From Castor canadensis (lineage: Eukaryota; Chordata; Mammalia; Rodentia; Castoridae), in assembly GCF_047511655.1 (NCBI RefSeq), contig NC_133393.1, forward strand, positions 2,299,001-2,363,000: a DNA stretch of 64,000 bases, written 5' to 3'. Every line of letters starts with the position of its first letter. Position 1 is the first letter of the stretch. Under the pieces are notes generated by a model. That model worked only from the letters and a program-made list of their open reading frames with translations. It was not told where the DNA came from and did not search any database. The translations under genes were made by a program, and so were the position numbers. This document shows positions 1 to 12,022 of this stretch, piece by piece.

Positions 1-195
1 TAATGCAAAAAAAAAAAAAAAAAAAAAAAGAGTACAGGGAGAAAATATGTGCAAGACACATGTAATTAAGAACTGTAATCCAACATACACAGCTGACTCG
101 TAAAAATCACAATAAGAAAAGGAATAGCCAGATTTTTTTAAATGAGCAAAGAAGATTCATAGATAGAAATTAGGAATATTAAAAAACGTTCAAAG

Positions 196-275
196 CTGAT
201 GTGGTGGTGCACGTCTGTAACCCCAGAACCCTGAAGATCTTGAATTTGAGGTCAGCCTGAGCTGTTACAAACATA
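196..275 (+). mobile_element. B1-like SINE fragment
   Basis: GGTGGTGCACGTCTGTAACC marks the box A region of a 7SL-derived SINE; the 3' part is missing. Confidence 0.65.
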
Positions 276-294
276 TTCAACATTGTATGTTATT

Positions 295-1080
295 AGGGAA
301 GTATAAATTAAAACAATAATGAGATATTAGACTAACCAAAATACAAAATACAACATTAAATGCTGGCAAGGATATAGAACCACTGGAACTCTTAGATCTT
401 TCTGTAGAAATTCAAAATGATACAGACACTCTGGAAAACAGTTTGCAGTTTCTTTCAAGACTAAATATACCTCCTTGGTCTTTACCCAAGTGTACAAAAA
501 CTTATGTCCACAAAAAAACATGCACCCAATTGTTTCGAAGCTTTATTCATAACTGCCAAAACCTAGAAGCAATGAAGAGGTCCTCAGGTGCATCAATAAA
601 TAAACTTTGGTACATCCAGACAATAGAATAACTCAGCCATAAAAGATGAACTATCAAGCCACGGAGAGATATGGAAGAACCTTAAAAACATACTACTATA
701 TGAAAGAAGCCAATCTGAAAAGGCTACATACTGTTTGATTCCAACTTTATATAAATTTTGGAAAATACACAACTGTGGAAATAGTAAAAGGATCAATGGT
801 TGCATGGACTTAAGAGGGATAAGGCAGCAGAGCACAGATGTTTAGGGCAGTGAAAATATTTTCACTATACTGAGGGGGGGTGGATACATGTTATATCCCA
901 GACAACAGTACACCAACAGTGACCCTTGTGAACTATGGGCTTTGATGATAATGATGTTAAAATGGTGATTCATTTATTGGTTTGGGATATCAACAGTGGA
1001 AAGGGGGCAGGACAGTATGAGAACCATCTGTAGTATCCACTAAATTTTTTCTGTGAACCTAAAACTACTTTTTAAAACTT
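295..1080 (+). mobile_element. Ancient L1 3' fragment
   Basis: A diverged match to the end of L1 ORF2 and its 3' region: the stretch from ATTAAAACAATAATGAG through the spot corresponding to 'CCATCAATAAATAAACTTTGG' and 'ACTCAGCCATAAAAG' is characteristic. Frames are closed by stops. It is much older than the L1 at 56,246-62,607. Confidence 0.65.
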
Positions 1081-1098
1081 TTTTGGGGGTTATTTTAG

Positions 1099-1168
1099 AG
1101 CTGGGGGATGTACAGTGGAGAGGCTTGCCTAGCATGTGTGAGGCCTTGGGTTTGAGCACTAGTACCAC
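1099..1168 (+). mobile_element. tRNA/ID-like SINE
   Basis: A GCTGGGGGATGTACAGTGG start and a GAGCACTAGTACCA end, diverged from the common family. Confidence 0.6.
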
Positions 1169-1899
1169 TTGATCTTATTCGACTTCTTCTACAAGAAAAA
1201 CTGGCTTACCAATAAACTATTGCTATTCTTTATGCAAATCAGTCACATGTACAAACCTATTTTTATTGAAAGTGGAATAGTATTGCATCATCAGTCAGAT
1301 ACTGAGTATGATTTTGCAAACAGATGTAAATTGTGCTGAAGGGAGCACATACAACCAGGCCAGTATGAGGCTACACCTCTGCAGCAAGCAATGCTCACAA
1401 AAACCACTTTGGGTAAAATAATCCTCACTTTCTGATTGCTTGATCAGCCCTAAAGCATTGTACTATGCAGTAGGTATCATTCTATTAACTTCAAAACATC
1501 CTTTCACAAGTTATGGGGAAATGCAGTTTGTTAGAAACACTGTTACCAAAAAATTTATTTGAATTTCGGCCCTTTAGTAAAGTCTATTTTATCTCTGTCT
1601 TCAAAAAATAGATTCACTCCTTGGGAAGACAAAAAAGTAGTATCTCTTTATTTAAAAGGTAGATATTATCTACCTATTAGAACAGATCCTATTTTTTTTT
1701 CTTCTAAAAATAATTTTTAATTGAAGGAAGTGGATTTCAACACAGGCCAACAATGTGTTAACTAACTTTCCTGAGAAAAGATTACATTTTTTTATGTTTA
1801 AACTCTAGCAAAAGTAATGCTTGGAAAACTTGGTAAACCGAGATTACATTAATACAGCATACATGGGCAAGATATAAATTCTTTACCTACAAAACAAAA

Positions 1900-2005
1900 G
1901 TATGGTGCACATCTGTAATCCCAGCATTATGGAGGCTGAGACAGGAAGATTTTGAGTCCCAGGACAGCCTGGCCTATAGAGAGAAATTCTGTCTCAAAAA
2001 AATAA
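1900..2005 (+). mobile_element. B1-like SINE
   Basis: ATCTGTAATCCCAGCATTAT through ATTCTGTCTCAAAAAA, nearly a full monomer. Confidence 0.75.
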
Positions 2006-3390
2006 ACAAGAGAAGGAAAGAATTCTCCATTCTCCATTCTCCAACAAGGTGGCTGATATTCCTAAGCAAATCAGTATCCGATGCCTAAAATAATCTGAAG
2101 ACCACAAGCTACAGAAAATTGCAATATCATCACAATTAGATATTTCAAGTCACTACTCTTACACCAAACCCACTCAAACATTAAGCCACTTATGCAGTCA
2201 TGAGAGTGTCAAAGATGAGAAATGGTATTTCTGTCTCTGTGTGTAATTTCTCATGTGAACAAGAAGACAGCCAAGTTCTGATGGTTCTAGGATCATTTAA
2301 CTTTTTCCTACTTCATAAACTAAAACCATTATGAATTACTTCTTAAGCTGCACTCATTCATAAAGTTCTACATAGTATTCTCTTAAAATTACTATAAGGC
2401 ACACTTAATGATTCTCTCTTTTATATTCTAACTTATAGATATATCCTGGATGCAAAGCTAAATGTAAATTAAAATCAGAAACAGCAATTATATATTCAAT
2501 GGAAAAATTTTAGTAATATGCTCATTCTCAAAACTTTTACTATCTTCAAACTATACTCAAGATACCATCACAACATAATCATAATGCTAAGTTGTTTATT
2601 TATATCTCTTCAACATCATTCTAAAATTACTCTTCAGCCCAAGACAATTACCTATTTTTTATTTGAAAGTATTTTTAAACAGAAACATAATTTTACATAT
2701 TTATGGAGTACGCTATATTTGATACATGTATGTAATCAGTGTATGATACAATGATTAAATCAGGAAAACTAGTATTTCTCTTTAAACATTCATCATGACC
2801 ACTGCCTTTTGAAGGTCAAATAAGTAAAACTTGTTGGAATTGTCATAGCCATTCACAGCCTATATAGATTGTATTTTCTTTAACTATATAGCTTTACCAT
2901 AATATAAAGGTGCCTTTTAAATTTCTAACTAACTCTACTCATCTGTGTATCATCTTCCTTTACTTAGAAAAGCTGAAAAGACCCACAAGCCATGAGGCTA
3001 AAGAGAAGACACTGGGAACTGAGTGTAGTAAATTTCTCCTTCCCCGCTAAGGATGAAGTTTGCTTCCTTCTTAAAAAGAAAGTAATTTTTCTTGGAAAAA
3101 AAAAAAAAGAAAAAAGGAATTCTGGCTACCTATATTGAAAGCATATTTGGGAGGCAATCTGCTGGGCCAAGAGAAAATGGAACAGTTGTCTGGAGAAAGC
3201 AAACACCTCGATTTGAAACCTTGGTCAATTTTGCAACCACTTTAAAATAGAGAATATGGATGTGCTTTTAAAGGGATTTTTCTCTTTAACTGAGAGAAGG
3301 GTAAGTATATGAAACAGATTATGATTATGACAGCCATAGTTTGTTTTTCCACCAAAAATCTTGGGTTTGAGAGTCAAAGTTGCTAGTTAG

Positions 3391-3450
3391 GGCCAGGGTC
3401 AAGGCTCAGTGGTAGAGTACCAGCCCAGCATGACTGAGGCCCAGTACCAC
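3391..3450 (+). mobile_element. tRNA/ID-like SINE
   Basis: GGCTCAGTGGTAGAGTACC and GAGGCCCAGTACCAC identify it. Confidence 0.65.
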
Positions 3451-4261
3451 AAAAATCAGGAGGGACTCCTGGTTAAAACTAGGCATGAGTCACAGTTATC
3501 AATGAATACTGTCACTGTTTCCTTAAAAAGCCAAATTTCTCAAATTTCCACTGCTAGTGATACACAGTGAGGAGTAGGCTCTAGACCTGACAGAATTACA
3601 CTCTTCTATGGAAAGATGTTCTGGGAAAACATATTGTACTGGGGAAAAAAAAGGGATCATTGATTAGGAAATTTACCCATAAGTCACTGAAACCCCTGAT
3701 CACACAGCAAGCAGTAATAGCAGGTAACCCAAATAATTAAACATACAGAAACAAATTTTAAATTATCAGAGTATAAAGGAAAGCAAACTTACCATCACTT
3801 TGTTACCAATCCAACTGAAGAACCCAATCTGTGTACTGTTAGGAATATGGATAGAAAGTGAACTGATTTCAGGATAGATGGAAGTACTTTAAATGTTTCC
3901 TACAAAACTAAGATAAAAGAGGCCATTCAATTTTTAGGACTGGGAATCCGATCAGTCCCTAAGTATCAGAATGCTGAACTGTAATCTAACACAAAATCAT
4001 AAAATGGAATTCCAGGATGCCCTTCTCATGCTGGATTTGCCACATACACCATCTTCCCAGAGTCCATCACCTATGTTCTTGGAATTTTCTAAGAGAAGTC
4101 AGGCATTCAGATATGTAATTTCCTAAACTAGAACCAATTGGCTCTGAACAATAAGCTTTAAGCTTTTTTTAGGATCAGGAATCTTAGCAGCTCTCCAGGA
4201 TCACCCTTTTTGAAATACAGGACTAACTTCTTTATAAGATACATTGTAATGTTAAAGAGCT

Positions 4262-4365
4262 CATGAAGGTAGTGGTTCATGCTTGTAACCCTAGCACTTG
4301 AGAAAGGAGGATCGTGAGTCCCAGGCCAGCCTAGGCTACACAGCAAGAGCCTACCTCAAACAATA
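4262..4365 (+). mobile_element. B1-like SINE
   Basis: GCTTGTAACCCTAGCACTTG through GGCTACACAGCAAGAGCC. Confidence 0.7.
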
Positions 4366-4479
4366 CAGTCCATACTGACAACTGATAAGGTATCAATTCA
4401 CTGTTATCTCTCAGGAGAAGCATGAGAAAAATACTGCTGATAAGGCATCTCTGTTCATATACACACATGTATACACAAC

Positions 4480-4622
4480 TCAGAAGTCTTGCACATACTA
4501 GGTTAACTGTTCCACCACGAGCTACAGCCTATCACGTTCTCACTATATTGCCCAGGCTAGCCTTGCTCTTGCGATCCTCCTGCCCAGCTTACTGAGTAGC
4601 TGGGATTATAGGCAGTAATTAA
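4480..4622 (-). mobile_element. B1-like SINE, reverse
   Basis: TATTGCCCAGGCTAGCCTTG and GAGTAGCTGGGATTATAGGC mark a minus-strand copy. Confidence 0.7.
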
Positions 4623-5124
4623 TGGCTACCTAGTTTACCCATTTTAGATCACTGTGCATCAGTTTTCTTCCATACCCACAACTGCACAAAATTAAGGAAG
4701 ACATCATAAAGCCAAGAGGTTAAGAAGCAGACTCTAGTTTAGTCACTTTGAAATTCTTAATTTCTTAAATATACTTCTATACATCTTTCATTTAAAACTT
4801 GGGGAAAAATATATACAAAGCAAATCTGGGCTGCGTCCTAGAAACAATCATCAGAATCAGGACACTGATTAAAACAATTCTACACGTTCATGAAATGTAT
4901 GTCTATACAGGATCCAAATAAAGAACAATGTTTACCTTTTAATGTACCTTGATAGAGTTACAGTAAAAACTACAAGCCTAGAAGTAGGGTGTAATATGGG
5001 CAGGAAAGAGGGGCTTCTGTTATAACATCAGGACTGAAATAGCAGTAGTACTGGTTGAGTAAAAAAAAAAAACCGGGGAGAGGGAGGAGGAAAACCAGAC
5101 AAAAGTAAGGGCATTTTATTATGT

Positions 5125-5213
5125 TTTGAAACAGGGTCTTGGTAGATAGCCCAGGCTGGTCTTGAACTCTGCTGCATTAGCCTCCCTCAGTGCTGGTGTT
5201 ACAGGCGCGTGCC
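5125..5213 (-). mobile_element. B1-like SINE, reverse
   Basis: CCCAGGCTGGTCTTGAACTC and GGTGTTACAGGCGCGTGCCC. Confidence 0.75.
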
Positions 5214-5641
5214 CAAATCTGAGTTGTTTTCTGTTTTTACCTCTAGGCTACATCCTCAGCCCAGGGGCATTTTTAAAAAGCCAACTAGCATCCAGGTCAT
5301 TATCATTTTACAATTTACAAGTGTGAAGCCAGTTAGTTGCCCATAACAAACTCAGTATCATGGCAAAGCAGCTTGCACTGCCCTTGTTCTTTCTGCTGCA
5401 GATTACTAGCCAGGTCACTAGAAACCACTGCAGACCATAAACTTAAATCCTGGTAAGAGATCATCAGTGGTCACATGTCCAGTGAGAATTTCACTAAAAA
5501 TTTTCACCAAAATAATGACTGCTTTCACTTGTCAATCAAATTTAATGAACAAAGATTTCCTTCAAAAGAAATACAAAAGACCAATAAATACATGTGAAAA
5601 AAAAAAAAGGTTTTTGACATCCTTAGCCTCAGGGATAGGCA

Positions 5642-5885
5642 AATGTGAGTCAATGCCCTGTATAGCTATCCTTATCTCAACCAGCAAAAACCCTTGTTCC
5701 TTCCCATTATTATTTATACTCTCTCTACAACAAAATTAGAAATAAGGGCAAAATAGTTTCTGCTGGGTATTGAGGGGGTGGGGGGGAGAGGGAGGGGGTG
5801 GGGCAGGGGGGAGAAATGACCCAAGCCTTGTATGCACATATGAATAATTTAAAAAATAAATAAATAAAAACAAAACAAAAAAAAA
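5642..5885 (+). mobile_element. Young L1 3' UTR fragment with G-rich tract
   Basis: Same sequence as 62,345-62,607: an upstream AT-rich part ending CTACAACAAAATTAG, a long G-run (about 5,770-5,812), CCAAGCCTTGTATGCACATATGAATAA and an A-rich tail. It is a 5'-truncated insertion placed directly against the older L1 piece that follows. Confidence 0.8.
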
Positions 5886-5887
5886 AC

Positions 5888-6740
5888 AACACTGAGATTC
5901 CATCTCACCCCAGTCAGAATGGCTATCATCAAGAAAACAAAAACAAATGCTGACAAGGATTCCCACTGTGGGAATGTAAATTAGTAAAACTGCTGTGGAA
6001 ATCATCATGGAGGTTCCTCAAAAAACCAAAAATATGCTGGGCACTGGTGGCTCACACCTGTCACCCTAGCTACTTGAGAGGCTGCGATCAGGACGACTGT
6101 GGTTCAACGCCGGCTAGGGCAAATAGTTCAGGAGATCCTGTCCCCAAAATAACCAGAGCAAAATGGACTGGAAGTGGTAGAGCACCTGCTTTGCAAACAT
6201 GAAACCCTGGGTTCAAACTGCAGTTCCACACCCCTAGGTCGGGGGAAGAACTACTGCATGATCCTGCTATACCACTGAGTATAGGGAACCAGCCAACATA
6301 CCATGCACACCTGTACACACTTGCTGATTGCTGCACTATTCATAACAGCCAGCTACAGAATCAGGCTAGATGCCCATCAACACAGAAACTGATAAAGAAA
6401 ATGTGGCCTATATCCACATACAATGCAGTACTATTCAGCCATAAAGAAGGAAATGATGTCATTTGCAGGAAAATGGATGGAACTGGAGATCACAGTGCTA
6501 AGTGAAACAAGTCAGACTCAGAAAGACAAGTATGTTTTCTCTTATACGTGGAATCTAGAATTTAAAAAAGACATGAAAGTAGAAGGGAGACCATTTGGGA
6601 AGAGGTGGGGACCAGCAGGAGGTGGGAAGGTGGACAAAACAGGATAAGGGAGATGAATATGACCAAAGTACTTATATACATATATGAAAATGTCAAAATA
6701 AAACCAATTATTTGTACGATTAACATACACTAACTTCAAA
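5888..6740 (+). mobile_element. Older L1 ORF2 3' end, split by a SINE
   Basis: L1 ORF2 C-terminal region and 3' UTR, recognisable from CAGTCAGAATGGCTATCATC and from CAGTACTATTCAGCCATAAA. A composite SINE (6,033-6,232) interrupts it. The last frame (6,423-6,644) is a decayed ORF2 terminus, not a gene. Confidence 0.75.
6033..6232 (+). mobile_element. Composite B1-tRNA SINE inside an L1
   Basis: A B1-like head (GGTGGCTCACACCTGTCACC) is fused to an ID-like tail (GGTAGAGCACCTGCTTTGC, then GGGTTCAAACTGCAGTTCC). It splits the older L1 at 5,888-6,740. Confidence 0.8.
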
Positions 6741-6756
6741 ACAAAAATGAAAAGAC

Positions 6757-6940
6757 GGCTGGGTGTGATGACTACACACCTGTGGTCTCAGCTACTGGGG
6801 AGGCTAAGGTAGGAGGACTGATTGAGCTCATGCACTGCAGACCTGCCTAGGCAACACAGCAAGTGTCAGGTAATAGAGTTTGAACTCAGGGCACTGCACT
6901 TACTAGGCAGGTGCTTTAATAAGAGATACATCTCCAACCC
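6757..6940. mobile_element. B1-like SINE (+) followed by tRNA-like SINE (-)
   Basis: A forward B1-like part runs to about 6,865. It is joined head to head with a reverse tRNA-like part (GAGTTTGAACTCAGGGCACT) from about 6,873. Confidence 0.65.
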
Positions 6941-7139
6941 AAGGTAAATCATGTAGACTCTGTAGGCTGGTTCTATAAGCTTACTGCCAATTACTGGGGA
7001 AATGTTTTTCCAGTAATGAGGTCAAATACCATTATCACTTTAAAGCAAAAAGTATTTGGCTAACATGTTGGTGTTATTTTTCCTTACTTATGTGCTTTAG
7101 TTCACCAGTGTTTAAATTTTTTGTTTTTATTTCCAAAAA

Positions 7140-7240
7140 AATGGAGTGTCGTGATGTTATCCAGGCTGGGATCAAGTAATCCTGCTACAGCTTCCCAAAC
7201 AGGTGGACCTACAGCCATGGTATACCACATCCAGCTCAGC
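7140..7240 (-). mobile_element. B1-like SINE fragment, reverse
   Basis: TATCCAGGCTGGGATCAAGT and CCACATCCAGCTC suggest a diverged reverse copy. Confidence 0.5.
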
Positions 7241-7483
7241 TGTGCTTTTTCAAAATACCTCCAGAATATGCACTAACTTACTATTTTAAATATTAAAAGC
7301 ATACATAATCAAATTAAAAGCTGAAACTTAAAATTAGCTTATGCAGCTTTGACCTGACCTTCCTCCATTCCAGTCTAGAATATAAATGCAGGAAGCAGTA
7401 TTCTCAACTTTTCCCATCAAAAAAGTATGTTCTCTTGTAAGCTTAACAAATTTATTCTAAATTAAGCTATGTCACAAAAGGAT

Positions 7484-7770
7484 CTTTTTTTTGGTGGTAC
7501 TAGGGGGTTGAACTTGGCTTCACACTTGCTAGGCAGAGGCTCTACCACTTCAGCCACTTCATCAGCCCTTTTTGTGTTGGTTATTTTTGAGATAGGGTCT
7601 CCCATTCTGCCTGTTTGTGCCTTCCAAGTAGCTGGGGATGACAGGTACACACCACTATACCTAGCTACAGGTTGAGATGGAATTGAGAGCTCTTTGCCCT
7701 AGGCTGGTCTTGAACCTCAATCCTCTAAGTAGCTAGGATTACAGGCTTGAGTCATCTCACCCAGCTATAT
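7484..7770 (-). mobile_element. Full composite B1-tRNA SINE, reverse
   Basis: The reverse tRNA-like part (TGGTGGTACTAGGGGGTTGA) comes first, then two reverse B1-like monomers each ending in a GGATTACAGG-type box. Confidence 0.85.
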
Positions 7771-7973
7771 TTTACTAAAACTAAATTTCCACCTAACTAG
7801 TTTCAAATTAACCACATACATAAATGACTTCAAGGTGAGCTTTTAAAATTCATCTACAAATACCTACTTGTTGAAAAACATGTACACTCAATCCTGAAGT
7901 ATATTATGATTTAGGAAGCTAAGTGTCATACACTTGCCAACTCTTCTTTGGTACTTAAGAACTAGCCTTGAAA

Positions 7974-8068
7974 ACCAGGAGTGATGATGCAGGCCTATAA
8001 CCCCAGCAATCAGGCTGAGCCAGGAAGGTTGTGAATTCCAGGCCAACTTGGCTATATACATAAAAAGA
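7974..8068 (+). mobile_element. B1-like SINE
   Basis: GCAGGCCTATAACCCCAGCA through GGCCAACTTGGCTATA. Confidence 0.65.
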
Positions 8069-8169
8069 ACTGCCCTTGTTACTGAATGCTGAGAAAACTG
8101 GATCTAAAATATGTTTTATTAAGAACTTTTATAAGAGGATCCCATACTTGTATTTTCTCAAATATTAAA

Positions 8170-8300
8170 TGTAGGCAGGTATGTTCCCCACCGCCCCCCC
8201 TTCTTCCAAGTAAGGTCTCACTATGTAACCCAACCTGGCTCACTCTCTGATCCTGCTGCCTCCAAGTGTTGGGATTACAGACATGCACCCCCACACCTGA
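8170..8300 (-). mobile_element. B1-like SINE, reverse
   Basis: AAGGTCTCACTATGTAACCC and GTTGGGATTACAGACATGCA. Confidence 0.75.
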
Positions 8301-9594
8301 TCACTTTCACTTTCACCTCATACAGCTTCTCACCCAAAAGTTGAGCCTAAGTCATTTCTTACTGCTATAACCAGCAGTAAGATGACTTAGAAATATCTGC
8401 CAAGATCAATTCAAAGGAAACACAGATTTAAAGGAGTGGTTCTGCTTTTGTAAAGCAATTTCTATCAACACAGTATTGAAAAAAGCAAGGCTTTACATGT
8501 GAAATTATTTTACAGTAGTCTGCAGCATTATTTGGTGGCTGTTCAATGATGAAGTAGTGATGTATATTTTTAAATTACTATTATTCACTTCTAAAAGGCA
8601 TTTTTAGTTCTTGAGTAACTAACAAAAAAGGATTAATTTTGCATCCTCTAAATAGTTACTTTAATGGGACTACAAAAGAACATATTCACCAGGCCACTAT
8701 GGGAAATGGAACAACTGCTCTATCCCCTAAACAGGGTGACGGAACTTGGGAAGACAGCACTCTGCAAGACATGCACTACCCATAAAAGTGACCACAACAG
8801 CCCAGTGTCCTATCTGGTGGACTGAAGGCTTTCTGGCTACTGAAGTCACTAATAAGTAAAGACACACACACAACAACCCACAGCAGAGGTTCACTTATTG
8901 TTGTTCCATCTCCCTCAAGGTCAGCTAGCACTGCTTAGCCAGAGGGAAGATGACCATTTCCTTCATTATCCTCATCTTCTATGTCATGGACTCTAAGGCC
9001 GAAGTATTAACAGATTAACTCTGTAAATCTATCTGACTAGTGTCACTTGGCTGGGAAGAATTTCTGAAACAAATGCATTTCAAAGTCTTTTTTATTATTA
9101 CTGATTTTAAAGCTTAACTCCCTAGTTGGACTGAAATTTGCATACACATAAAGAAAATATGAACTCAGCAAAACAGTATTTATTTACTATCTCCAACAGC
9201 AAAATGTTGGAACCAGGAAACCCTCTTTACAAAGCAATCTTCCTCCCGCCCGTTTGTCATTTACAAATACGAAGAACAGAGAACATCCATTTTATATGAA
9301 CAAAGTTACACACATACACCCCATTCTGTAAAGTACTTTATTCAGTTACGAAGGCTAGTACCACCAAACTATTAAATAACATTCTTACTGTATTGTCTTG
9401 AGTAAACTAGCAGTATTTCTTTCTGTAAAATCCTCTAAGAAAGAGACTGATTCTCCATCAGGACACACACACTGAAAAAAAAAAAAATTATACAACTTTG
9501 GAACTTAAGAGAATTTATAAATTTCTCTGAATATGACGATGTAACAATGAGGAGTTACTTTTTAACCCCAGTGTCACTGCACTGCCTCTGGCAC

Positions 9595-9712
9595 AGGAGG
9601 GAAGAGAGGGAAAGGAGGAAGAGGCAGGGAGGGAGGAAGAGGGAAGGAAGGAAGGAGGGTAGGCAGGCAGGCAGGCAGGCAGGCAGGGAGGGAGGGAGGG
9701 AGGGAGGGAAAA
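9595..9712. repeat. Purine-rich tetranucleotide microsatellite
   Basis: An almost pure purine run on the plus strand: GGGAA/GGAA units, then seven or so CAGG units, then GGGA units. Confidence 0.9.
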
Positions 9713-10235
9713 TGTAACGGCAAAACAACAAGGAAAGAAACTTCAAAAAACAAACAGAAAGTTGAGAAAATGTGTTTGAGGGCTGCTGCAGACACTGGCA
9801 CAGGTTCACAGTTCCAAGACAATACCTCCAAATGTCATTGCAATAACATTCTTATAAATTTCTTCATTTTTCCCCAAGTCCACCCAGAAATTACCCAGAA
9901 GTCAACACAGAAGGAAATGAACCCCACTACACTGAAGAAGGCACCACCACAAGGTGGCCCTGAAGCATGCAACTGCACATTCACAGTGGGCTCCACACCC
10001 CAATGAAGCAGCTGTCCTGTTCTGGACGCCACATTCCACAGAAGCAGGCTATCCTGTTCATCTTCAATCTTGTTCTGGACCAGCCTTCAGTTCTCTCTCA
10101 GAGGGTAAGCTGCCCTTAGTCAGAGGTGCACTGTTAAGAACCCTCCTTGGGTTCAGTTCAGGGAAAAAAAGAAGTAAACTGCTCTCAATGTCCATAGTGG
10201 ACTGTAGTATAGATCAAGTTTTAGACTACTTTTTA

Positions 10236-10326
10236 TTTTTTGTAGTACTGGGATTTGAACCCAGGGCTTCACTCTTGCTAGCAAGCCTAGACAAGCACTC
10301 TACCACTTGAGTCACACCTCAGTCCT
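10236..10326 (-). mobile_element. tRNA/ID-like SINE, reverse
   Basis: GTACTGGGATTTGAACCCAG and CTCTACCACTTGAGTCACAC. This is SINE, not a tRNA gene. Confidence 0.75.
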
Positions 10327-11965
10327 TTTAGACTACTTCTGTAATGTTACAAGTAATGGTTACAGACTTAGTATCCTTTGAATATGTAAGAGCCAATACA
10401 TTTCCATGGGTAACATATCCTTAATTGCTTTCATTTCTGCCCACCCAAAAGCTACTCCTTATAAATCTGAAACCAGACACAACTCATCATGTGCTACCTT
10501 TGTACACACTTCTTTCTTTCACCTTAATGCCTGGCTCCTGTGTCTCTACCAGACCAACTAATTCATTACTCCTCCTCCAAAACGCACCTCAAGCACTTAA
10601 TAAGAAAAGCTTCCCTGACCCTTCTAAATGACCCTCTTTTTGGTTCCAATATCATCTTAGGCACTTCTCTAAACAGAGGGTTATTACACTGTACTGGTGT
10701 TTGTCTTTCTTAAGAGAATACACTGTCTCTTATTAACCCCTAGTGTTCTCAGACCTTCCTCAGTGCCTGCCTGCACAAATCCAGTATTGAAAAAAATGTC
10801 TGACAAGTGAAAAAAGATTCTTCCCAACATAAATACAAACATCATCCATCAGAAATCATACATACATGCCTACACACCCTGGCTCTTCATTCTACCTCTC
10901 TTATTATTTTCTTATTTCTTAGCTTGTACTTGAGAAAAGAGACTTTAAATATGTCTTTCCTTGACTTAATCTGTAAGTCACTGTAAAAAGGGGGAGCATT
11001 GCCAGATGGCATGAAATGAACAATTATGTGCTACTTTGCATTTTAAAATGTATGTATCTGTCTATACCCAACAGCATCCAGTTATAAGAAATCTAAGAAT
11101 GTGGAGATAAATAGCACAACAATATAAAATTAAAAAAGGAAAGCTGAGTTGAGCTTTGGTGTTTTTCTAGGTATTTCCAGGTATTATCCCTTTGAGAGCA
11201 GGGAAAGTGAGGCTCAGAGCATAAGTGACTTGCTGATACTGAGATCAAGGCACCATTCCACTTTCCTTCAATTAAGCCGATACCCTCAAGATGCCAGCTT
11301 GGTGTGTATCTGAACAAAATGAATGTAGCAAACAAAAAAGGCAGACCAAAGAAAAAGGCAAGTCATAAGAATGACTAACATGATCAATGCTGAAGATGAA
11401 TACAACAAATAAACAGTAAGCAAAACAGAAGTCACTATTAATCAAGAATAACCATAGTTCAGCACAATGAAACCTCAATGACAGAATAATCAGAAATGAA
11501 GATACCAAGTAACAAGAGGGAGAGAGTACACCCACAGACAGAAAGTTCAGTGAAGAAAGAGCAGCACATCTGAAATGAGTGTCAGGTCACACCTGAGCAG
11601 ACCTTGGAGGCTGTCAAGTACAATACTGCACTGAGACTGAAAGACGTCTAAGGGAAGCTCGCCAGCACAACCTAAGCAAGGTGCTTCAGACTCCTTGTTT
11701 CACTTCCTTACCTACAAAACAAGGATGGACTTCTATCTCAGGAGTGTCTAGTGGATATAGGTTCTTCTATTTCCTTCCCAGGCAAGAAGTTAACAAACAA
11801 GGCTTTCAAGGTGGTTCCAAGGCCTTTCCAAATAGATAGAAACTGTTACAAGTCGTTAAATATCAATACACGGGAAGTATCTTGGTTAAGAATGGAAATG
11901 AGACTACTTACACAGCTCAGAGAAACAGCTTGTGAGACCCTACCTCGAAAATACCCAACACAAAG

Positions 11966-12022
11966 GGCTGGTGGTTGAAGTGGTAGAGTGTCTGCTTAGC
12001 AAGTATGAGACCCTGAGTTAAA
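11966..12022 (+). mobile_element. tRNA/ID-like SINE
   Basis: GTGGTAGAGTGTCTGCTTAG and GAGACCCTGAGTTAAAAA. Confidence 0.65.

Noticed and set aside
8900-9060. Short acidic minus-strand reading (HDIEDEDNEG) as a possible missing ZNF451 exon
   Set aside because: Stops follow within about ten codons, no good splice pair was seen, and it does not resemble the known ZNF451 sequence after exon 3.
9555-9831. Pro/Leu-rich minus-strand frames
   Set aside because: They are translations of the purine-rich microsatellite (repeated SLPPSLPA-type units).
10236-10326. tRNA-like A and B box sequences throughout the window
   Set aside because: They belong to tRNA/ID-derived SINEs with A-rich tails and no intact cloverleaf; none is called as a tRNA gene.
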